64,000 nucleotides of DNA from Aurantimonas aggregata. Lineage in GTDB: Bacteria; Pseudomonadota; Alphaproteobacteria; Rhizobiales; Rhizobiaceae. Shown piece by piece: positions 9,009 through 19,619 of the stretch (the first letter of the stretch is position 1; every line of letters begins with the position of its first letter). The DNA is taken from the NCBI RefSeq assembly GCF_010500835.1, contig NZ_JAAAMJ010000015.1, positions 38,743 through 102,742 of the forward strand. Direction: 5' to 3'. The notes under the pieces were generated by a model, which saw only the letters and a program-made list of their open reading frames with translations, ran no database searches and was not told the DNA's origin. Both the position numbers and the translations under genes were made by a program.

Positions 9009-11618
9009 ATGACCACCGAACGCTACAATCCGCGCGCCGCCGAACCACGCTGGCAGACATCCTGGGACGAGGCGAAGCTCTTCGAGACGCGCACCGAGGA
9101 CCCCGGCGAGAAATACTACGTCCTCGAGATGTTCCCCTATCCGTCGGGGCGCATCCACATGGGCCACGTGCGCAATTACGCGATGGGCGACGTCGTGGCG
9201 CGCTATCGGCGGGCCAAGGGCTTCAACGTCCTGCACCCGATGGGCTGGGACGCCTTCGGCATGCCGGCCGAGAACGCCGCGATGCAGAACAAGGTGCATC
9301 CGCGCGAGTGGACCTACCAGAACATCGCGACGATGCGCGGCCAGCTGAAGTCGATGGGCCTGTCGCTCGACTGGTCGCGCGAGTTCGCCACCTGCGACGT
9401 CGAGTACTACCACCGCCAGCAGATGCTCTTCCTCGACCTGCTGGAAAAGGGCCTCGCCTATCGGAAGAAGTCGAAGGTCAACTGGGACCCGGTGGACATG
9501 ACCGTGCTCGCCAACGAGCAGGTGATCGACGGCAAGGGCTGGCGCTCCGGTGCCGAGGTCGAGCAGCGCGAGCTGACCCAGTGGTTCTTCCGCATCACCG
9601 ACTATGCCGAGGACCTCCTGTCGGCGCTCGACGACCTGCCGGGCTGGCCGGAAAAGGTCCGGGTCATGCAGAAGAACTGGATCGGCAAGTCCGAGGGCCT
9701 GCGCTTCTCCTTCGGCCTCGTCGGCGCGCCGGACGGCTTCGACACGCTCCCGGTCTTCACCACCCGGCCCGACACGATGTTCGGCCCGACCTTCGCGGCC
9801 ATCGCCGCCGACCATCCGCTGGCCGCGGCGCTGGCGGCCGAACGGCCGGCTGTCGCTGCCTTCGTGGAGACGTGCCGCAAGCTCGGCACCACCCAGGCGG
9901 AAATCGACACGGCCGAGAAGCTCGGCTTCGACACCGGCATCAAGGTGGCGCATCCGGCCGACCCGAACTGGCTGATGCCGCTCTACATCGCCAATTTCGT
10001 GCTGATGGATTACGGCACCGGCGCGATCATCGGCTGCCCCGCCCATGACCAGCGCGATCTCGACTTCGCCCGCAAATACGGCCTGCCGGTGCTGGACGTC
10101 TTCGTCCCGCTGGAGAGCGAGGAGACCGTTGGCGACACCGCCTTCGTGCCGCCGAAGACCGCGACGGTGAAATATGTCCGCTGGGTCGGGGAGGCCGGCA
10201 CGGTCCTCACCTGCCAGGAGGCGATGGACCAGACGCTGGCGATCTTCGAACGCGAGGGCTGGGGCAGCCGCGAGACCAATTTCCGCCTGCGCGACTGGGG
10301 CATCTCGCGCCAGCGCTATTGGGGCTGTCCGATCCCGGTGCTGCATTGCGATGCCTGCGGCGTCGTGCCCGAGGCGCGCGACAACCTGCCGGTGGTACTG
10401 CCCGACGACATCGACTTCGAAAAGCCCGGCAACCCGCTGGATCGCCACCCGACCTGGCGCGACACGACCTGCCCGCAATGCGGCGGCCCGGCCCGGCGCG
10501 AAACCGACACGATGGACACGTTCGTCGACTCCTCGTGGTATTTCGCGCGGTTCACCGCGCCACGTGCCGATGAGCCGACCGACCCGCAGGCCGCCAATGC
10601 CTGGCTGCCGGTCGACCAGTATATCGGCGGCATCGAGCACGCGATCCTGCATCTGCTCTATTCGCGCTTCTTCGTCCGGGCGATGCGGGCCTGCGGCCAT
10701 CTCGATCTCGACGAGCCCTTCAAGGGCTTGTTCACGCAGGGCATGGTGGTCCACGAGACCTATCGTGAGGGCGAGCGCGACTGGGTCGCCCCGGCCGACG
10801 TGGTGATTACCGAGACCGACGCGGGCCGGGTCGCGAAGCGCCTGTCGAACGGCGCGGCGCTCGAGATCGGCGGCATCGAGAAGATGTCGAAGTCGAAGAA
10901 GAACGTCGTCGACCCGGACGACATCATCGCTTCCTACGGCGCCGATACGGCCCGCTGGTTCATGCTGTCGGATTCGCCGCCCGAGCGCGACGTGATCTGG
11001 ACCGAGGCCGGCGTCGAGGGCGCGCATCGCTTCGTGCAGCGGCTCTGGCGGCTGGTCAACGAGGCTGCCCCGCACGTTATGGGCGCCGATCCGGCCGGGG
11101 CAGGCGGCGGCGAGGCGGCGCTGGCCGTCCGGCGCGCCGCCCATCGGGCCGCTGCGGGCGTTGCCGACGACATCGAGCGCCTCGCCTTCAACAAGGCCGT
11201 CGCGCGCATCTACGAGCTGGTCAACACGCTGTCGGTTTCCTTCGGCGGGCTGGCCTCGGCGAACGATCGCGCCCTGACGGCGGCGGCCGCCGAAGCGCTG
11301 TCGATCCTCGTGCGGCTGATCGCGCCGATGATGCCGCATCTCGCCGAGGAATGCTGGCGGGTGCTCGGCCATGACGGCTTCGCCGCCGCCGCGGTCTGGC
11401 CTGACGTGGATCCGGCCCTGCTGAAGGACGACACGGTCCTCATGCCGGTCCAGATCAACGGCAAGAAGCGCGCCGACTTGACCATTGCCGCAACCGCCGG
11501 CAAACCTGAGATTGAAAAGGCCGCGCTGGAGCTGGAGGTCGTCCGCTCCGCTCTTGCCGGCCAGGTACCCAAGCGCGTCGTGGTCGTCCCCGGGAGAATC
11601 GTCAATGTCGTCCTCTGA
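9009..11618 (+). CDS. leuS: Leucyl-tRNA synthetase
   Basis: Class I aminoacyl-tRNA synthetase charging tRNA-Leu; cytosolic. 869 residues, the standard length. HIGH-box variant in [15 protein letters not shown] (about residues 48-62), a CP1 editing domain in the middle, Zn-type CxxC pairs (HCDACG and CPQCGG), and [12 protein letters not shown] near residue 624. First gene of an apparent leuS-lptE-holA run: lptE starts 14 bases before the leuS stop, implying coupled translation. Confidence 0.98.
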   Translation: MTTERYNPRAAEPRWQTSWDEAKLFETRTEDPGEKYYVLEMFPYPSGRIHMGHVRNYAMGDVVARYRRAKGFNVLHPMGWDAFGMPAENAAMQNKVHPREWTYQNIATMRGQLKSMGLSLDWSREFATCDVEYYHRQQMLFLDLLEKGLAYRKKSKVNWDPVDMTVLANEQVIDGKGWRSGAEVEQRELTQWFFRITDYAEDLLSALDDLPGWPEKVRVMQKNWIGKSEGLRFSFGLVGAPDGFDTLPVFTTRPDTMFGPTFAAIAADHPLAAALAAERPAVAAFVETCRKLGTTQAEIDTAEKLGFDTGIKVAHPADPNWLMPLYIANFVLMDYGTGAIIGCPAHDQRDLDFARKYGLPVLDVFVPLESEETVGDTAFVPPKTATVKYVRWVGEAGTVLTCQEAMDQTLAIFEREGWGSRETNFRLRDWGISRQRYWGCPIPVLHCDACGVVPEARDNLPVVLPDDIDFEKPGNPLDRHPTWRDTTCPQCGGPARRETDTMDTFVDSSWYFARFTAPRADEPTDPQAANAWLPVDQYIGGIEHAILHLLYSRFFVRAMRACGHLDLDEPFKGLFTQGMVVHETYREGERDWVAPADVVITETDAGRVAKRLSNGAALEIGGIEKMSKSKKNVVDPDDIIASYGADTARWFMLSDSPPERDVIWTEAGVEGAHRFVQRLWRLVNEAAPHVMGADPAGAGGGEAALAVRRAAHRAAAGVADDIERLAFNKAVARIYELVNTLSVSFGGLASANDRALTAAAAEALSILVRLIAPMMPHLAEECWRVLGHDGFAAAAVWPDVDPALLKDDTVLMPVQINGKKRADLTIAATAGKPEIEKAALELEVVRSALAGQVPKRVVVVPGRIVNVVL

Positions 11619-12153
11619 TCGGGTTCGACCCCGCGCTGTCCTCGCCGCGCTGGCCATAGCCCTGGCCGTGTTGCCCGCCTGCACGGCGCGGCCGCTCTAC
11701 GGCACGGATTCCGCCACGGTCTCCGCCCTGGCACCGGACGGGCGGCTCGAGTCGCTGCGGGGCAGGATCGCCATTACCGAAAGCAACACGCGCACCGCTC
11801 AGGTGGTGCGCAACGCGCTTCTGTTCCGCCTGAACCAGGGCGCGCGGGTTGCCCAGCCCCTTTACGAAGTTCGGCTGATCGTCAGCGGTGGAGAGACCGG
11901 CCTTGCCATCGAGGCGGGCGGCGTGCTCACTTCCTCGCTTTACCGGATGAACGGCACCTACCGACTGGTGCGTCTGTCCGACGGTCAGGTGATCGACACC
12001 GCAACCCGCAACTCGACCGTACCGTTCGATCGCACCAACCAGCTCTACCAGAGCCAGCGCGCGCTTCTCGACGCGCGTCAGCAGGCGGCCGAGGACCTCG
12101 CGGCCAAGCTGGAGATCCCGATCGTGCGGGCGCTGCAGGAAGCCGGCGGCTGA
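11605..12153 (+). CDS. lptE: LPS-assembly lipoprotein LptE
   Basis: Outer-membrane lipoprotein that plugs and assembles the LptD barrel for lipopolysaccharide export. 182 residues. Signal peptide with lipobox LPAC (Cys near residue 29), then RPLYG, the usual alphaproteobacterial LptE beginning. The rest ([21 protein letters not shown]..., [20 protein letters not shown]) has the family's two-layer fold features. ATG 11605 overlaps leuS by 14 bases. The leuS-lptE-holA order is standard in Hyphomicrobiales, which supports the call despite low primary conservation. Confidence 0.88.
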   Translation: MSSSDRVRPRAVLAALAIALAVLPACTARPLYGTDSATVSALAPDGRLESLRGRIAITESNTRTAQVVRNALLFRLNQGARVAQPLYEVRLIVSGGETGLAIEAGGVLTSSLYRMNGTYRLVRLSDGQVIDTATRNSTVPFDRTNQLYQSQRALLDARQQAAEDLAAKLEIPIVRALQEAGG

Positions 12154-12221
12154 CCACCGCGCGGAAGGTGGTACCAAGGCGGGTGAAAACCCCTTGCCCG
12201 CATCGGAACGGATAACGGGCC

Positions 12222-13265
12222 ATGGCGCAGAAAAAGGCTGGCGAGGTCGAGGCCTTCCTGTCGCGGCCGGATTTCTCCTTTCCGGTCATCCTCCTCTACG
12301 GTCCCGATCCGGGTCTCGTTTCCGAACGCTCCGACAAGATCGCTGCGCAGTCCGGAGTAGACCCGGACGACCCGTTCGCGGCGGTGCGTTTGTCGGCGGA
12401 CGATCTCGAGAAGGATGTCGGCCGTCTTTACGACGAGGCCCGGACGATGTCGCTGTTCGGCGGCAAACGGCTGATCCGCGTGCGCGGGGCAGGGGCCGGC
12501 AAGGCGCTCGCCGAAGCCGTTGCGACGCTGGCGGAGGAAAAGCTCGAAGGCGCGGTGCTGATCGTCGAGGCCGGCGACCTGAAGAAGAGCGCGGCGCTGC
12601 GCACCAGCGTCGAACGCTCCCGCTTCGCCATGGCGCTGCCCTGCTACCAGGACGAGGGCCGGGCCCTCGACCAGATGATCGACGAGGAGTTTACCGCAAG
12701 CGGCCTGACGATCGACCGGTCGGCGCGCGACGAGCTGCGCTCCCGCCTCGGCGCCAACCGCCTCGCTTCGCGCGGCGAAATCCGCAAGCTCTGTCTCTAC
12801 GCGCTGGGCGCAACCGGCGTCGTCGAGGAGGACGTGCGGGCGGTCGTCGGAGACGTCTCGGCCGACACGCTGGAAGAGACGATCGACGCCACCGCCAGCG
12901 GCGAGGTACGGCGCCTGCCGCATCTCGTCGACCGGCTGGTGACGGCGGGCACCGCGACCTTCCAGCTGCACCAGGCGCTGCTGCGCTATTTCCAGCAGCT
13001 GCAGGCAATGCGCGAGATGGTCGAACGGGGCGGCGAACCGATCGGCCGGGTCGTCGAGCGGCGGCGCCCGCATTTCCGCCGGCGCCATGCCATGGAAGTG
13101 GCACTGGCCGCCTGGCCGCTGGAACGGATCGGCGCGACATTGCGCCGGATCGAGGCCGATATCCTGGCCAGCCGCAAGGAAAGTAGCCTGGCGCTGACGA
13201 TCACGCGCCGCACGCTGCTCGACGTCGCCGTCGAGGCGGCGCGGCTGAAGGCCCGCCGCAGCTAA
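12222..13265 (+). CDS. holA: DNA polymerase III subunit delta
   Basis: Clamp-loader subunit that opens the beta sliding clamp; cytosolic. 347 residues, normal length. N-terminal PVILLYGPDPGLVSERSDKI and SLFGGKRLIRVRG match the AAA+-like delta domain I, with no functional Walker motif expected. The C-terminal helical collar domain includes GTATFQLHQALLRYFQQLQAMREM. Starts 68 bases after lptE, probably in the same operon. Converges on parB, with a parS site in the 46-base gap. Confidence 0.9.
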   Translation: MAQKKAGEVEAFLSRPDFSFPVILLYGPDPGLVSERSDKIAAQSGVDPDDPFAAVRLSADDLEKDVGRLYDEARTMSLFGGKRLIRVRGAGAGKALAEAVATLAEEKLEGAVLIVEAGDLKKSAALRTSVERSRFAMALPCYQDEGRALDQMIDEEFTASGLTIDRSARDELRSRLGANRLASRGEIRKLCLYALGATGVVEEDVRAVVGDVSADTLEETIDATASGEVRRLPHLVDRLVTAGTATFQLHQALLRYFQQLQAMREMVERGGEPIGRVVERRRPHFRRRHAMEVALAAWPLERIGATLRRIEADILASRKESSLALTITRRTLLDVAVEAARLKARRS

Positions 13266-13277
13266 AGCGCGGCGCGC

Positions 13278-13293
13278 TGTTTCACGTGGAACA
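13278..13293. promoter_or_regulatory. parS: parS site (one mismatch)
   Basis: TGTTTCACGTGGAACA: 16-bp site with one departure from the palindrome (GGAAC for GAAAC), between the convergent ends of holA and parB. Confidence 0.8.
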
Positions 13294-13311
13294 GGCGAAA
13301 ATCGGCAGAGT

Positions 13312-14280
13312 TCAAAGCGAGCGCAGGCGGGGCTCGCCACCCTGCAGGCGACTGCGGGCATGTGCCTGCAGCAGGCCGCACAGCGCGTCGAGCTGTTCGA
13401 GATCGGCATAGGCGATGCGGACCGAGCCGCCCTCGCCGTCGACCTCGATCTCCACCGCCATGCCGAGCGTCTCGGACAGCAGCCGCTCCAGCGCCTGCGC
13501 ATCCTCGTCCTTCTCGGTCTTCACCGGAACGGAAGCATTGCGGCGGGGCTTCGCCGGCTTGGCGAGAGGTTCCGCCGAAGGCCCGCGTGCGAGATCCTCG
13601 GCTTCCCGAACGCTGAGCCCGCGGGACACGATCTCGCGGGCCACGGCGAGCGGATCCTCGGCGGTCACCACCGTGCGCGCGGCGCCAGCGGAGAGCGTGC
13701 CGGAAACCACCATCTCCCGGACCTCGTCCGGCAGCTTCAGGAGCCGCAGCGTGTTGGCAACGTGGCTGCGGCTCTTGCCGAGCACGTCCGCGAGGTCGGA
13801 CTGGGTATAGCCGTGCTCGCTGATCAGCTGCTCGTAGGCCAGCGCCTCTTCGACCGCGTTGAGGTCGGAGCGCTGGACGTTCTCAATGATGGCGATCTCG
13901 AGCGACTGCCGGTCGCCGATGTCGCGCAGGACCACCGGCACTTCGACGAGACCCGCGAGCCGCGCCGCACGCCAGCGCCGCTCGCCGGCGACGATCTCGA
14001 ACCGGTCGCTCTCGCCGGGGCTGGGGCGTACCAGCAGCGGCTGCACCACGCCGTGGTTGCGGATCGACGCCGCCAGGTCCTGCAGCTCGCCGTCGTCGAA
14101 GCGCCGGCGCGGATTGTTCGGATTGGCCGTGAGCTTGTCGATCCCGATATGGCGCTCGGCCGGGATCGCCGGCTCGGCTGCCGGAAAGCCCGGCACCGCG
14201 CGGGAGGGTGCGGCGGCGCCGGTGCCGATCAGCGAGGCGAGGCCCCGCCCGAGCCGCTGCCGCGATCTGTCTTCGGTCAT
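13312..14280 (-). CDS. parB: Chromosome-partitioning protein ParB
   Basis: CTP-dependent DNA clamp that loads at parS and spreads around the origin. 322 residues. N-terminal RQRLGRGLASLIG (ParA-stimulating peptide) is followed by linker, GERRWRA (99-105, CTP/nuclease-fold box), ENVQRSDLN (133-141), HTH region QSDLADVLGKSRSHVANTLRLLKLP (about 160-184) and a C-terminal dimerization domain. ATG 14280 gives the conserved N-terminus; an upstream extension to 14382 would run into the region after parA without family support. Lies 55 bases downstream of parA, in one operon with it. Confidence 0.96.
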   Translation of the reverse strand: MTEDRSRQRLGRGLASLIGTGAAAPSRAVPGFPAAEPAIPAERHIGIDKLTANPNNPRRRFDDGELQDLAASIRNHGVVQPLLVRPSPGESDRFEIVAGERRWRAARLAGLVEVPVVLRDIGDRQSLEIAIIENVQRSDLNAVEEALAYEQLISEHGYTQSDLADVLGKSRSHVANTLRLLKLPDEVREMVVSGTLSAGAARTVVTAEDPLAVAREIVSRGLSVREAEDLARGPSAEPLAKPAKPRRNASVPVKTEKDEDAQALERLLSETLGMAVEIEVDGEGGSVRIAYADLEQLDALCGLLQAHARSRLQGGEPRLRSL

Positions 14281-14335
14281 GCCCGTTTCCCCCTGCTCAT
14301 GCGGCCTGCCGGCGCCCCCGATTGTCTCGCCACGC

Positions 14336-15145
<810 letters not shown>

Positions 15146-15235
15146 CGGCCCGTTTCCGCCTCGCGCGTGTTCGAACGGTTCTGCAGGCCGCCATCTCGCT
15201 CGATCCGCATGACGCTCGTCCTTGCCGAGGCCCGC

Positions 15236-15925
15236 TCAACGCGGCGCAATGTCACCGATCTCGAGCACGACCGAACCATCCTCGAGCTCCGATTCATGCT
15301 TTACCATGCTGAATCGCCAAAGGGCAGTCGCGGCGTTAATTTCCTGTTCATGACTTCGCCCCTTGGCGAAGAAGCAGCGCGTCGTCGGTGCGATATGCGG
15401 CGCGACGAGCCCCAGCAACTGGTCCAGCGACGCCAGGGCACGCGCGGTCACGATATCCGCGGATGCCAGCGCCGCGCAGCAATCCTCGATCCGCGCGGCA
15501 TGGACGGCGCCGCCAAGATCGACGTCGCGCTGGACGGTCCGCAGGAACGCCGCCTTTTTCGCATTGCTCTCAATGAGATCGACAGTCGCCCCATTGCGGA
15601 CCGATGCGATCACCAATCCCGGAAAGCCGGCGCCGGATCCGAGGTCGACGGCGCGCTGGAACGGCGGCAGACGCCGCTCGAGCGACAGCGAATCCGCCAC
15701 GTGTCGCGTCCAGACCTCGCCGATCGTCGATGCCGCGATGAGGTTCACGCGGGCTTGCCAGGTGACGAGCAGCTCGACGTATCGATCCAGACGCGCCAGC
15801 GTTTCACGTGAAACAGTGAACTGTTCGAGAACCCGCGCCCGATCCTCGGCGAGGAGAGCCGCCACATCCTGGCTGGAAAGCCGCTTCGTCCGTTGCTTCT
15901 GGGGCGGTGCCGGGTTAGGCCGCAT
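15236..15925 (-). CDS. rsmG: 16S rRNA (guanine527-N7)-methyltransferase RsmG
   Basis: Methylates G527 of 16S rRNA using SAM; cytosolic. 229 residues. Motif [15 protein letters not shown] and the [13 protein letters not shown] segment are typical. Residues 38-42 read VSRET, encoded by an embedded parS site (15801-15814), as in many bacteria with this gene by parAB. Start overlaps the mnmG stop by 11 bases, giving translational coupling. Downstream parA follows after 90 bases. Confidence 0.95.
   Translation of the reverse strand: MRPNPAPPQKQRTKRLSSQDVAALLAEDRARVLEQFTVSRETLARLDRYVELLVTWQARVNLIAASTIGEVWTRHVADSLSLERRLPPFQRAVDLGSGAGFPGLVIASVRNGATVDLIESNAKKAAFLRTVQRDVDLGGAVHAARIEDCCAALASADIVTARALASLDQLLGLVAPHIAPTTRCFFAKGRSHEQEINAATALWRFSMVKHESELEDGSVVLEIGDIAPR
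15801..15814. promoter_or_regulatory. parS: parS site inside rsmG
   Basis: GTTTCACGTGAAAC, perfect palindrome within the 5' coding region of rsmG, where it encodes VSRET. It lies about 0.7 kb from parA. Confidence 0.9.
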
Positions 15926-17813
15926 CGGCCAGCTCCCGGCGCCGAATGGCCACGAGAATGATCGCCAGTGCCGCCGGCGTCATCCCGTCGATCCGCTCGG
16001 CCTCGGCAATCGACCCGGGCCGACGTTCCGACAGCTTCTGGCGCAGCTCGTTCGACAGTCCGGCAAGCGCGTTGAAGTCCAGCGTTGGCGGGATCGTCCG
16101 TTTCTCGTCGCGCCGCAGCCGCTCCTGATCGCGGCGCTGGCGCGCCAGATAGACGTCATAGCCCGCCTCGATCTCGATCCGCTCGCGCAGCGGCCCCGCG
16201 ATCGCGCCGAATTCCGGCCAGATCTGCGTAAGCCGGTCAAGGCCGATCTCGGGCTGCGACAGCAGCTGCCACGCCGAACGGCGGCGCCCATCCTGGTTCA
16301 GCGCCAGACCGTGCCGCGCCGCCTCCGGCGGGGTCAGGGTCGCTGCCTCGAGCTGGGCGCGTGCCTGTAACAGGGCCGCCTCGCTCGCCTCGAAGACCGC
16401 GCGGCGCTCGGCATCGATGATCCCCAGCGAAAGCCCAAGCGGAGTGAGGCGCCGATCGGCGTTGTCGGCCCGCAGCGACAGGCGGAACTCGGCCCGCGAG
16501 GTGAACATGCGATAGGGCTCGGTGATCCCGGTCCGGGTCAGGTCGTCGATCATCACGCCGACATAAGCGTCGGCCCGACCGATCGAAACCGGCTCGCACC
16601 CGCCGGCGAGCCGCGCCGCATTGAGGCCGGCAACGAGGCCCTGCGCCGCGGCCTCCTCGTAGCCGGTCGTGCCGTTGATCTGGCCCGCGAGGTAGAGCCC
16701 CTCGGCGCAGCGTACCGCCAGGTGACGGTCCAGCTCCCGCGGATCGACATGGTCGTACTCGATCGCATAGCCGGGCTTCAGCACGGTGACGCGCTCGAGC
16801 CCCGGGATCGACCGCAGGAAGGCTTCCTGGACATCCTCTGGCAGGGACGTCGAGAGACCGTTTGGGTAGATCGTCTCGTCGTCCAGGCCCTCCGGCTCGA
16901 GGAAGATCTGGTGACCGTCCCGCTCGCCGAACTTGACGATCTTGTCCTCGATGGACGGGCAATAGCGCGGTCCGGCTCCCTCGATCTGGCCGGAGTAAAG
17001 CGCCGAGCGGGCTAGGTTCTCGCGGATGATCCGGTGCGTCTCGGGCGTCGTGCGGGTGATGCCGCAATCGATCTGCGGGTTGGTGATCTTGCCGGTCAAA
17101 TAGGAGAACGGCACCGGGTCCTCATCGGGACCCTGCCGATCGAGGCCGCGCCAGTCGATCGTCCGCCCGTCGAGCCGTGCCGGCGTGCCGGTCTTCAACC
17201 GCCCCAGCCGCAGGCCGAGCCGGCGCAGCGTGCCGGAGAGACCGGTCGACGGATCCTCGCCCATGCGGCCGGCCGGGATCTTGCGGTCGCCGATATGGAT
17301 GAGGCCGGAGAGGAACGTCCCGGTCGTCAGCACCACCGCGCGGCAGGCGATGGTCCGGCCGTCCGAGAGGATCACGCCGGTGACGCGGTTGGCGTCGTCC
17401 AGCGCCAGATCGGCGACGTCGGCCTCGAGGACCGTCAGCCCGGCCTGCGCAGCGATGGCCGCCTGCATAGCGTCGCGATACAGACGGCGGTCCGCCTGGG
17501 TCCGGGGTCCGCGCACGGCCGGTCCCTTGCTACGATTGAGCAGACGAAACTGGATGCCGGCCGCATCGGCCACCTGGCCCATCAGCCCGCCCAGCGCGTC
17601 GATCTCGCGCACCAGATGACCCTTGCCGATCCCGCCAATGGCCGGGTTGCAGCTCATCGCGCCGATCGTATCGAAGCGATGTGTGACCAGCAGCGTCTCA
17701 GCGCCCGCCCGCGCCGCCGCACTCGCCGCCTCGCAGCCGGCATGGCCGCCGCCGATGATCAGCACGTCGCAGGAGGAAGGAGCGGCATGCGCCGGAGAAA
17801 AGGACATCGACAT
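15915..17813 (-). CDS. mnmG: tRNA uridine-5-carboxymethylaminomethyl modification enzyme MnmG
   Basis: FAD-dependent partner of MnmE that modifies U34 of tRNAs. 632 residues. FAD motif [15 protein letters not shown] near the N-terminus, [34 protein letters not shown], and C-terminal helical domain with [11 protein letters not shown] 17813 ([12 protein letters not shown]) was chosen over an upstream non-ATG extension because it sits just before the Rossmann strand; ATG 17807 is two codons in. Follows mnmE with a 178-base gap holding two variant parS sites. Confidence 0.96.
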   Translation of the reverse strand: MSMSFSPAHAAPSSCDVLIIGGGHAGCEAASAAARAGAETLLVTHRFDTIGAMSCNPAIGGIGKGHLVREIDALGGLMGQVADAAGIQFRLLNRSKGPAVRGPRTQADRRLYRDAMQAAIAAQAGLTVLEADVADLALDDANRVTGVILSDGRTIACRAVVLTTGTFLSGLIHIGDRKIPAGRMGEDPSTGLSGTLRRLGLRLGRLKTGTPARLDGRTIDWRGLDRQGPDEDPVPFSYLTGKITNPQIDCGITRTTPETHRIIRENLARSALYSGQIEGAGPRYCPSIEDKIVKFGERDGHQIFLEPEGLDDETIYPNGLSTSLPEDVQEAFLRSIPGLERVTVLKPGYAIEYDHVDPRELDRHLAVRCAEGLYLAGQINGTTGYEEAAAQGLVAGLNAARLAGGCEPVSIGRADAYVGVMIDDLTRTGITEPYRMFTSRAEFRLSLRADNADRRLTPLGLSLGIIDAERRAVFEASEAALLQARAQLEAATLTPPEAARHGLALNQDGRRRSAWQLLSQPEIGLDRLTQIWPEFGAIAGPLRERIEIEAGYDVYLARQRRDQERLRRDEKRTIPPTLDFNALAGLSNELRQKLSERRPGSIAEAERIDGMTPAALAIILVAIRRRELADAA

Positions 17814-17948
17814 CTCTGAGGTCGTGACGGGCCGTGCCCGGAAGATCAAGGGAATCTCAGGCTATAGTCCCGAAAAGGGGCGGAAACAACGCCGCAGCCT
17901 AGCCACGGGTGCGCGCTGGTCTTCCGGGCAACAAAAGGCTCGCGCATC

Positions 17949-17962
17949 GTTTCACGTGAGTC
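17949..17962. promoter_or_regulatory. parS: Variant parS-like site with GANTC (copy 1)
   Basis: GTTTCACGTGAGTC: canonical left half, right half with GT for AA at positions 12-13. The variant creates GAGTC, a GANTC (CcrM-type) methylation site. Between mnmE and mnmG. Confidence 0.65.
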
Positions 17963-17974
17963 GTTCTGCGGCTG

Positions 17975-17988
17975 GTTTCACGTGAGTC
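17975..17988. promoter_or_regulatory. parS: Variant parS-like site with GANTC (copy 2)
   Basis: Identical 14-mer GTTTCACGTGAGTC, 26 bases (centre to centre) from copy 1 and 4 bases before the mnmE stop codon. Confidence 0.65.
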
Positions 17989-17991
17989 ATC

Positions 17992-19419
17992 TCACTTTCC
18001 GATGCAGAACTCTGAAAAGATGACATCCAGCAGCTCTTCCACGCCGACCTGGCCGGTCAGTGCGCCCAGCCGATCCCCGGCCATCCGCAGCATCTCTGCG
18101 GCGACCTCGGGCGGCACCGAAGGGTCGGCCAGATACTGATCGAGTACCCGCAGCGCGTCACTCACCAACTCCCGATGGCGCACCCGCACGGGCACCGCCT
18201 CGTCGGGATCCCCGGCTGCCTCAGCTGCCAGCGTGGCAATCCGTTCGACGAGCGCTACCATGCCTTCCCCGGTCTGCGTCGAGATCGCGGCATCGAAGCG
18301 CACGTCGTTTCGCTCCTCGGCAGTCTCTGCGGACAGACCTGCCGGCGACATGTCGGTCTTTGTACGCACTGTCAGGATCTGGCGGCGTGGGTTATGCGGC
18401 GGCGGAGGTGCCTCCACGACCTCATCCCGCCCGGCCAGCATCATCGGGTGTTTCACGTGAGTCAGCAGTTCCCCCAGCCGAGCGAGCGGCCCCGGTGCCT
18501 GATCCGGATCGACGAGGACCAGGACGAGGTCAGCCGCCGCCATGACCTCCCGGGCGCGCTCGACGCCGATAGCCTCGATTTGGTCGGTTGTTTCGCGAAT
18601 GCCAGCCGTATCGGAAAACCGCACCGAGATACCGCCCAGATCAAGCGTTGCCTGGATCACGTCACGCGTCGTGCCCGGAATCTCGGTCACGATCGCCACC
18701 TCTCGGTCAGCCAACGCATTGAGAAGGCTGGACTTGCCGGCATTCGGCGCGCCGACGATGGCGACCTTGTAGCCCTCGCGCAGGATTTCGCCACGCCCGG
18801 CCTTGGCGAGATGGTCCCGCATGTCTTCGGCAAGGCGGCGCATGTCGGACGCGACGTCGGCACCCACATCGGCGCCGACATCGCCCTCGTCGGCAAAATC
18901 GAACGAAGCCTCGATCATCGCCCGCGCGTGGGTCAGGCGCTGCATCCAGCCCTCATAGACGGCCCGCAAGGCACCACCGGCCTGCGCCACCGCCATGCGC
19001 CGCTGGCCTTCGGTCTCGGCGGCCAGAAGATCGGCCAGCCCTTCCGCCTCGGTCAGATCGATACGGCCATTCTCGAAGGCGCGGCGGGTGAACTCGCCGG
19101 CGACGGCCAGGCGCATGCCCGGCAGCGCCGTCAGCGTCTCGAGCAGCGCTGCAACCACCGCGCGGCCGCCATGCAGATGAAACTCGGCAAGGTCCTCGCC
19201 GGTGACGCTGCGCGGCCCGGCGAAGAACAGCGCGATGCCGCGATCGATCAGCCTGCGGTCCGGCCCGCGGAAGCTGCGCAGGCTCGCGCGCCGCTCCGGC
19301 GGCACGTCGCCGGCGATCCGCCTCAGCGCCTCCCTGACCGCCGGGCCGCTCACGCGCACCACGGCAACGCCCGAGGGGAGCGAACCCGTGGACAAAGCGG
19401 CGATGGTATCGGCGAGCAT
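17992..19419 (-). CDS. mnmE: tRNA modification GTPase MnmE
   Basis: GTPase acting with MnmG in U34 tRNA modification. 475 residues. N-terminal formyl-THF-binding domain (VAVVRVSGPAVREAL, GRAVVAALLETL), G domain with P-loop GAPNAGKSSLLN, PGTTRD and DTAG, and the C-terminal FCIGK with the conserved Cys. ATG 19419 (MLADTIAAL) matches the family start and has GGAA upstream; the open frame to 19494 has no support. Contains a third variant parS site in its coding sequence. Confidence 0.96.
   Translation of the reverse strand: MLADTIAALSTGSLPSGVAVVRVSGPAVREALRRIAGDVPPERRASLRSFRGPDRRLIDRGIALFFAGPRSVTGEDLAEFHLHGGRAVVAALLETLTALPGMRLAVAGEFTRRAFENGRIDLTEAEGLADLLAAETEGQRRMAVAQAGGALRAVYEGWMQRLTHARAMIEASFDFADEGDVGADVGADVASDMRRLAEDMRDHLAKAGRGEILREGYKVAIVGAPNAGKSSLLNALADREVAIVTEIPGTTRDVIQATLDLGGISVRFSDTAGIRETTDQIEAIGVERAREVMAAADLVLVLVDPDQAPGPLARLGELLTHVKHPMMLAGRDEVVEAPPPPHNPRRQILTVRTKTDMSPAGLSAETAEERNDVRFDAAISTQTGEGMVALVERIATLAAEAAGDPDEAVPVRVRHRELVSDALRVLDQYLADPSVPPEVAAEMLRMAGDRLGALTGQVGVEELLDVIFSEFCIGK
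18450..18463. promoter_or_regulatory. parS: Variant parS-like site with GANTC (copy 3), inside mnmE
   Basis: Third identical GTTTCACGTGAGTC, embedded in mnmE coding sequence and flanked by T and A to give a 16-mer. Confidence 0.65.
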
Positions 19420-19619
19420 GGCAGTTCCGAACAATTGGGCTTCAATCGGGGCACCGGCACACGAGAGGGCGTCGGCGGCTTCGCAAACGGGCATCGGGCT
19501 GCAGCACGGTGCTCTCTACCACGCACATGGCCAGCGACGAAAAGGATTGCCGGCTCCGGCCCTCGAAAGCCGAGGCCGCCGCGTTAGCCTAAAGGCGACA
19601 CCGCCCGAAGGGAAAGCCC

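Noticed and set aside
8970..11684. 904-codon minus-strand ORF opposite leuS
   Set aside because: Arg/Gly/Ala/Asp-rich shadow frame with no recognisable domain.
15169..15181. SOS box near parA (GTTC...GTTC)
   Set aside because: Spacer is 5 bases, not 7.
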